18,214 nt of DNA from assembly GCA_022866645.1 (NCBI GenBank), contig JALHUQ010000263.1:1-18214 (forward strand), read 5' to 3'. Both the position numbers and the translations under genes were made by a program. Origin of the DNA: Woeseiaceae bacterium (GTDB taxonomy: Bacteria > Pseudomonadota > Gammaproteobacteria > Steroidobacterales > Woeseiaceae). How positions within the stretch are numbered: position 1 is the first letter of the stretch; every line of letters starts with the position of its first letter. This document shows positions 16,010 through 18,214 of the stretch, piece by piece. A model generated the notes under the pieces. It saw nothing but the letters and a program-made list of their open reading frames with translations. It did not search any database and was not told where the DNA came from.

Positions 16010-16923
16010 AGCAAACCACCGAAATCCGTGGGCGCGGGCCCTGGCAACTTGCCTATGAGCGGCTGCGCCGCGATCGCGCTGCGATTGGTTCGGCCATTAC
16101 CATCCTGATCGCGGTGCTGGTCGCGCTAAGTGCGCCGCTGCTGGCGCAGATAACCGGACATCCGCCGACCATGCAGTTCGGCCATACCGGTCTCGGGCCT
16201 ACCGGTATTCCAGTCGGACCCGGTGCGGAATTCTGGCTGGGCACCGACGGTCTGGGGCGCGATGTGCTGGTACGCATCGCCTATGGCACGCGAGTCTCAT
16301 TGCTGGTCGGCGTGGTTGCCAGCGGACTAGCGGTTCTGATTGGCGCGGTGGTGGGCATCGCCGCAGGTTGGTTTGGCGGTATCGTCGACACCATCCTGTC
16401 GCGATTGATGGATGTGGTGTTGTCGCTTCCGTTTCTGGTGCTTGCGTTGGCGCTGGCTGCACTGGTCGGGCCGGGATTGGGCATCAGCATTTTCCTGATC
16501 GCGTTCTTCAGTTGGGCAACGGTTGGTCGAGTAGTTCGTGCAGAAGCCAAATCAATTCGTGAGCGCGAATACGTGCAGGCGGCGCGGGCTTTGGGTGCCG
16601 GCAACGCGCACATCATGTTCGTCGAAATGCTGCCGATGGTCGGCGCCACCGTCATTGTTTACGCCACGCTGTTGATTCCGGCCTCGATCGGCTTTGAGGC
16701 AACGCTATCCTTCCTCGGCCTCGGCGTGCCTCCGCCAACGCCATCCTGGGGCAACATGCTGGCCGACGCGATGGCGTACTACAAAGTCGCCTGGTGGCTA
16801 TTGTTGTTTCCTGGCGCAGCACTGCTCGGCGTGACTTATGCCTTCAACGTGCTTGGTGACAGCGTGCGCGACGCGCTCGATCCCAAACATGATCAGACCA
16901 TCAAACCAGGAGGTCAGTCGTGA
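16006..16923 (+). CDS. ABC importer permease, DppC/OppC type
   Basis: A 305-residue inner-membrane permease with about six membrane segments. The first lies at ~27-48, followed by an external loop and the family landmark LGTDGLGRDVLVRIAYGTR (78-96). The remaining segments lie between ~98 and 285. The cytoplasmic coupling (EAA) helix is at ~189-210 (YVQAARALGAGNAHIMFVE), where it would dock on the ATPases. It ends with DSVRDALDPK, normal for DppC. The ATG at 16006 overlaps the previous stop by four bases behind GGGGA. In most dpp/opp operons DppB comes before DppC; here the order is reversed. Confidence 0.93.
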   Translation: MKQTTEIRGRGPWQLAYERLRRDRAAIGSAITILIAVLVALSAPLLAQITGHPPTMQFGHTGLGPTGIPVGPGAEFWLGTDGLGRDVLVRIAYGTRVSLLVGVVASGLAVLIGAVVGIAAGWFGGIVDTILSRLMDVVLSLPFLVLALALAALVGPGLGISIFLIAFFSWATVGRVVRAEAKSIREREYVQAARALGAGNAHIMFVEMLPMVGATVIVYATLLIPASIGFEATLSFLGLGVPPPTPSWGNMLADAMAYYKVAWWLLLFPGAALLGVTYAFNVLGDSVRDALDPKHDQTIKPGGQS

Positions 16924-17876
16924 TCGCTTATCTGCTACGCCGCGCAGCATGGGGCGCGCTGGTCGTGTGGTTGGTGGCGACGCTGGTATTTGTCGTCTAT
17001 TTCGCTGTGCCGCGCGATGTCGCCCGCTTGATTGCCGGCCGGCAGGCGAGCGAGGAAACGCTGGCGGTAGTTCGTGCGCGACTCGGTCTGGATCAACCGC
17101 TGATCGTTCAGTACGGGCGTTATCTCGGCCGACTGACCAAGGGCGACCTGGGGGAGTCTTTCATCACCCAGGAACCGGTCACCACCATCATCGCGCGCGA
17201 CATACCCGTCACCGCGTCCCTGGCGATCGGCGGTGCGGCGCTGTGGTTGCTGCTGGGAATCAGCGCAGGCGTCGTTGCGGCGGCACGACCGCGCTCGCGG
17301 ATCGATCGCGCGATTACTGCGGTGGCCCTGTTCTTCTACTCGATGCCATCGTTTCTGGTCGGACAGCTGCTTTTGTTCTTTCTATTCTTCCAGTTCTACC
17401 TTGCTGGCATCGAGCTGTTCCCGCCGGGTTCCTATGTGCCGCTGTCAGAAGACCCATTGCAGTGGATGCGTTTCCTGATCCTGCCCTGGCTCACCATCGC
17501 CCTGGTCACCGGTGCGATCTACGCGCGACTGACCCGTGGCGCCATGCTCGAGGCACTGGGCGAGGACTACATCAGGACCGCGCGCGCAAAAGGATTGAGT
17601 GAGCGTCGGGTGATCTTGCGGCACGCGTTGCGCAGTTCGCTCTCGCCGGTGGTTACCCAGTTTGGTATTGATATTGGCTCGCTGCTGGGCGGCGCAATTG
17701 TCACCGAAGTGGTTTTTGGATTACCCGGCCTGGGCCGCGAAGTGGTGCAAGCCATTCTCAAGCAGGATCTGCCAGTGATCATCGGTGTCACCATCCTGTC
17801 TTCCGCCTTGGTGGTCGGCGCCAACCTGTTGGTGGACTTGTTGCACGCAGCACTCGATCCCCGAGTGCGGGTCTGA
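16920..17876 (+). CDS. ABC importer permease, DppB/OppB type
   Basis: A 318-residue permease with an N-terminal membrane helix (MIAYLLRRAAWGALVVWLVA) and the family segment RLGLDQPLIVQYGRYLGRL (54-72). The GDLGESF motif (75-81) follows, then five further helices. The coupling helix is at ~216-238 (DYIRTARAKGLSERRVILRH). The C-terminus LLHAALDPRVRV is typical. It starts with GTG at 16920 in a four-base GTGA overlap, six bases after a strong AGGAGG. It is the last gene of the operon, and no convincing terminator follows in the 104-base gap. Confidence 0.93.
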   Translation: MIAYLLRRAAWGALVVWLVATLVFVVYFAVPRDVARLIAGRQASEETLAVVRARLGLDQPLIVQYGRYLGRLTKGDLGESFITQEPVTTIIARDIPVTASLAIGGAALWLLLGISAGVVAAARPRSRIDRAITAVALFFYSMPSFLVGQLLLFFLFFQFYLAGIELFPPGSYVPLSEDPLQWMRFLILPWLTIALVTGAIYARLTRGAMLEALGEDYIRTARAKGLSERRVILRHALRSSLSPVVTQFGIDIGSLLGGAIVTEVVFGLPGLGREVVQAILKQDLPVIIGVTILSSALVVGANLLVDLLHAALDPRVRV

Positions 17877-17980
17877 ATCGGCCGCCGCGTGGAAATCTGA
17901 ACGCGAGGATGTGATTTCTTCGGCATTCACCTGCGATTCCGTAGCCGCCACCAACACTGGCCGCTCATCAAGGAAGGAGT

Positions 17981-18192
17981 ATGCACGTGCATTTCAGGAC
18001 AACTGTTTTGTCTCTCGCCGTCGCAATCGCTTTTGCCGGCGCAGCCCGGTAACGCCGCCTACAACAAGCAAGGCCGCTAACCCGATGACCGAGGCAGATG
18101 TTCGCGCACTGCTGACCACGCAGGGCTACAGCGGAATCAATGATGTGGAATTCAAGGACGGCACCTCGACGGCCGATGGCAAGAGCGTATAA
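17981..18192 (+). pseudogene. Broken secreted PepSY-like protein, frameshifted and truncated by the repeat
   Basis: An ATG at 17981 (or GTG at 17987), behind AAGGAAGGAG, opens a clear signal peptide, MHVHFRTTVLSLAVAIAFAGAA. It runs into TAA at 18050-18052. The next frame continues smoothly as PVTPPTTSKAANPMTEADVR and on to DVEFKDGTSTADGK, which matches a PepSY-type small periplasmic domain. One extra base in the CCC tract at 18045-18047 would restore one frame, so a one-base deletion (or sequencing error) is likely. The last native codon is Lys at 18181-18183; repeat copy 4 then supplies the stop codon (18190-18192). The final strand expected of a PepSY domain (V-x-V-x-I-D) is missing. Confidence 0.65.
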
Positions 18193-18214
18193 GACAAATA
18201 AACGCCCTTTTGCA
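18185..18214 (+). repeat. Dispersed repeat, copy 4 (cut by window edge)
   Basis: The first 30 bases, GCGTATAAGAC through CCTTTTGCA, are identical to copies 2 and 3 at 2190-2219 and 11722-11751. The window ends inside it. It supplies the stop codon of the broken PepSY-like gene. Confidence 0.92.

Noticed and set aside
877..18214. Repeat copies as a CRISPR array
   Set aside because: Only four copies, kilobases apart, over 100 bp long, with genes between them and no cas genes.

Overview
The window looks like one contig of a moderately GC-rich proteobacterium, most likely a gammaproteobacterium. That placement rests on the 23S/5S sequence and the general look of the proteins; no decisive marker was available. 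The left edge lies inside a 23S rRNA gene. The right edge lies 30 bases into a dispersed repeat that also occurs three times further left. Both edges are therefore in multicopy sequence, which suggests assembly breaks rather than biological ends.

Layout: (1) 1-838, the 3' part of 23S rRNA, a spacer with two strong dyads and no tRNA, 5S rRNA and a clear intrinsic terminator. (2) 877-2302, an OmpA/OprF-type outer-membrane protein gene (minus strand) enclosed by direct copies 1 and 2 of the repeat. (3) 2303-2807, a geneless scar holding the decayed C-terminus of an IS91-type transposase and, 5 bases away, a fragment resembling the 5' half of tRNA-Ser. (4) 2808-11139, a minus-strand block read in the order methylmalonyl-CoA mutase, pccB, pccA, meaB, an epimerase-like VOC protein and then a FabD-type acyltransferase. 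(5) 11319-11621, a small ABM-fold protein divergent from the mutase. (6) 11622-12174, a geneless stretch with repeat copy 3 and the leader of the next operon. (7) 12175-17876, a complete peptide-type ABC importer (lipoprotein, two ATPases, two permeases), each gene overlapping the next by exactly 4 bases. (8) 17981-18214, a PepSY-like secreted protein gene broken by a frameshift and cut short by repeat copy 4.

How the parts work together: the mutase block is a near-complete propionyl-CoA to succinyl-CoA route. The PccA/PccB carboxylase makes methylmalonyl-CoA, the VOC protein is the candidate epimerase, the B12-dependent mutase gives succinyl-CoA, and MeaB guards the mutase cofactor. This would serve catabolism of odd-chain fatty acids, branched amino acids or sterol side chains. 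The FabD homologue at the end may be co-transcribed, but its link to the pathway is unproven. The ABC importer should bring in peptides or similar solutes; its substrate cannot be told from sequence.

No defence system, CRISPR array or intact mobile element was seen. The least explained feature is the ~113-120 bp repeat in four same-direction copies. It brackets the OmpA gene and the importer operon, carries a terminal dyad and truncates a gene.
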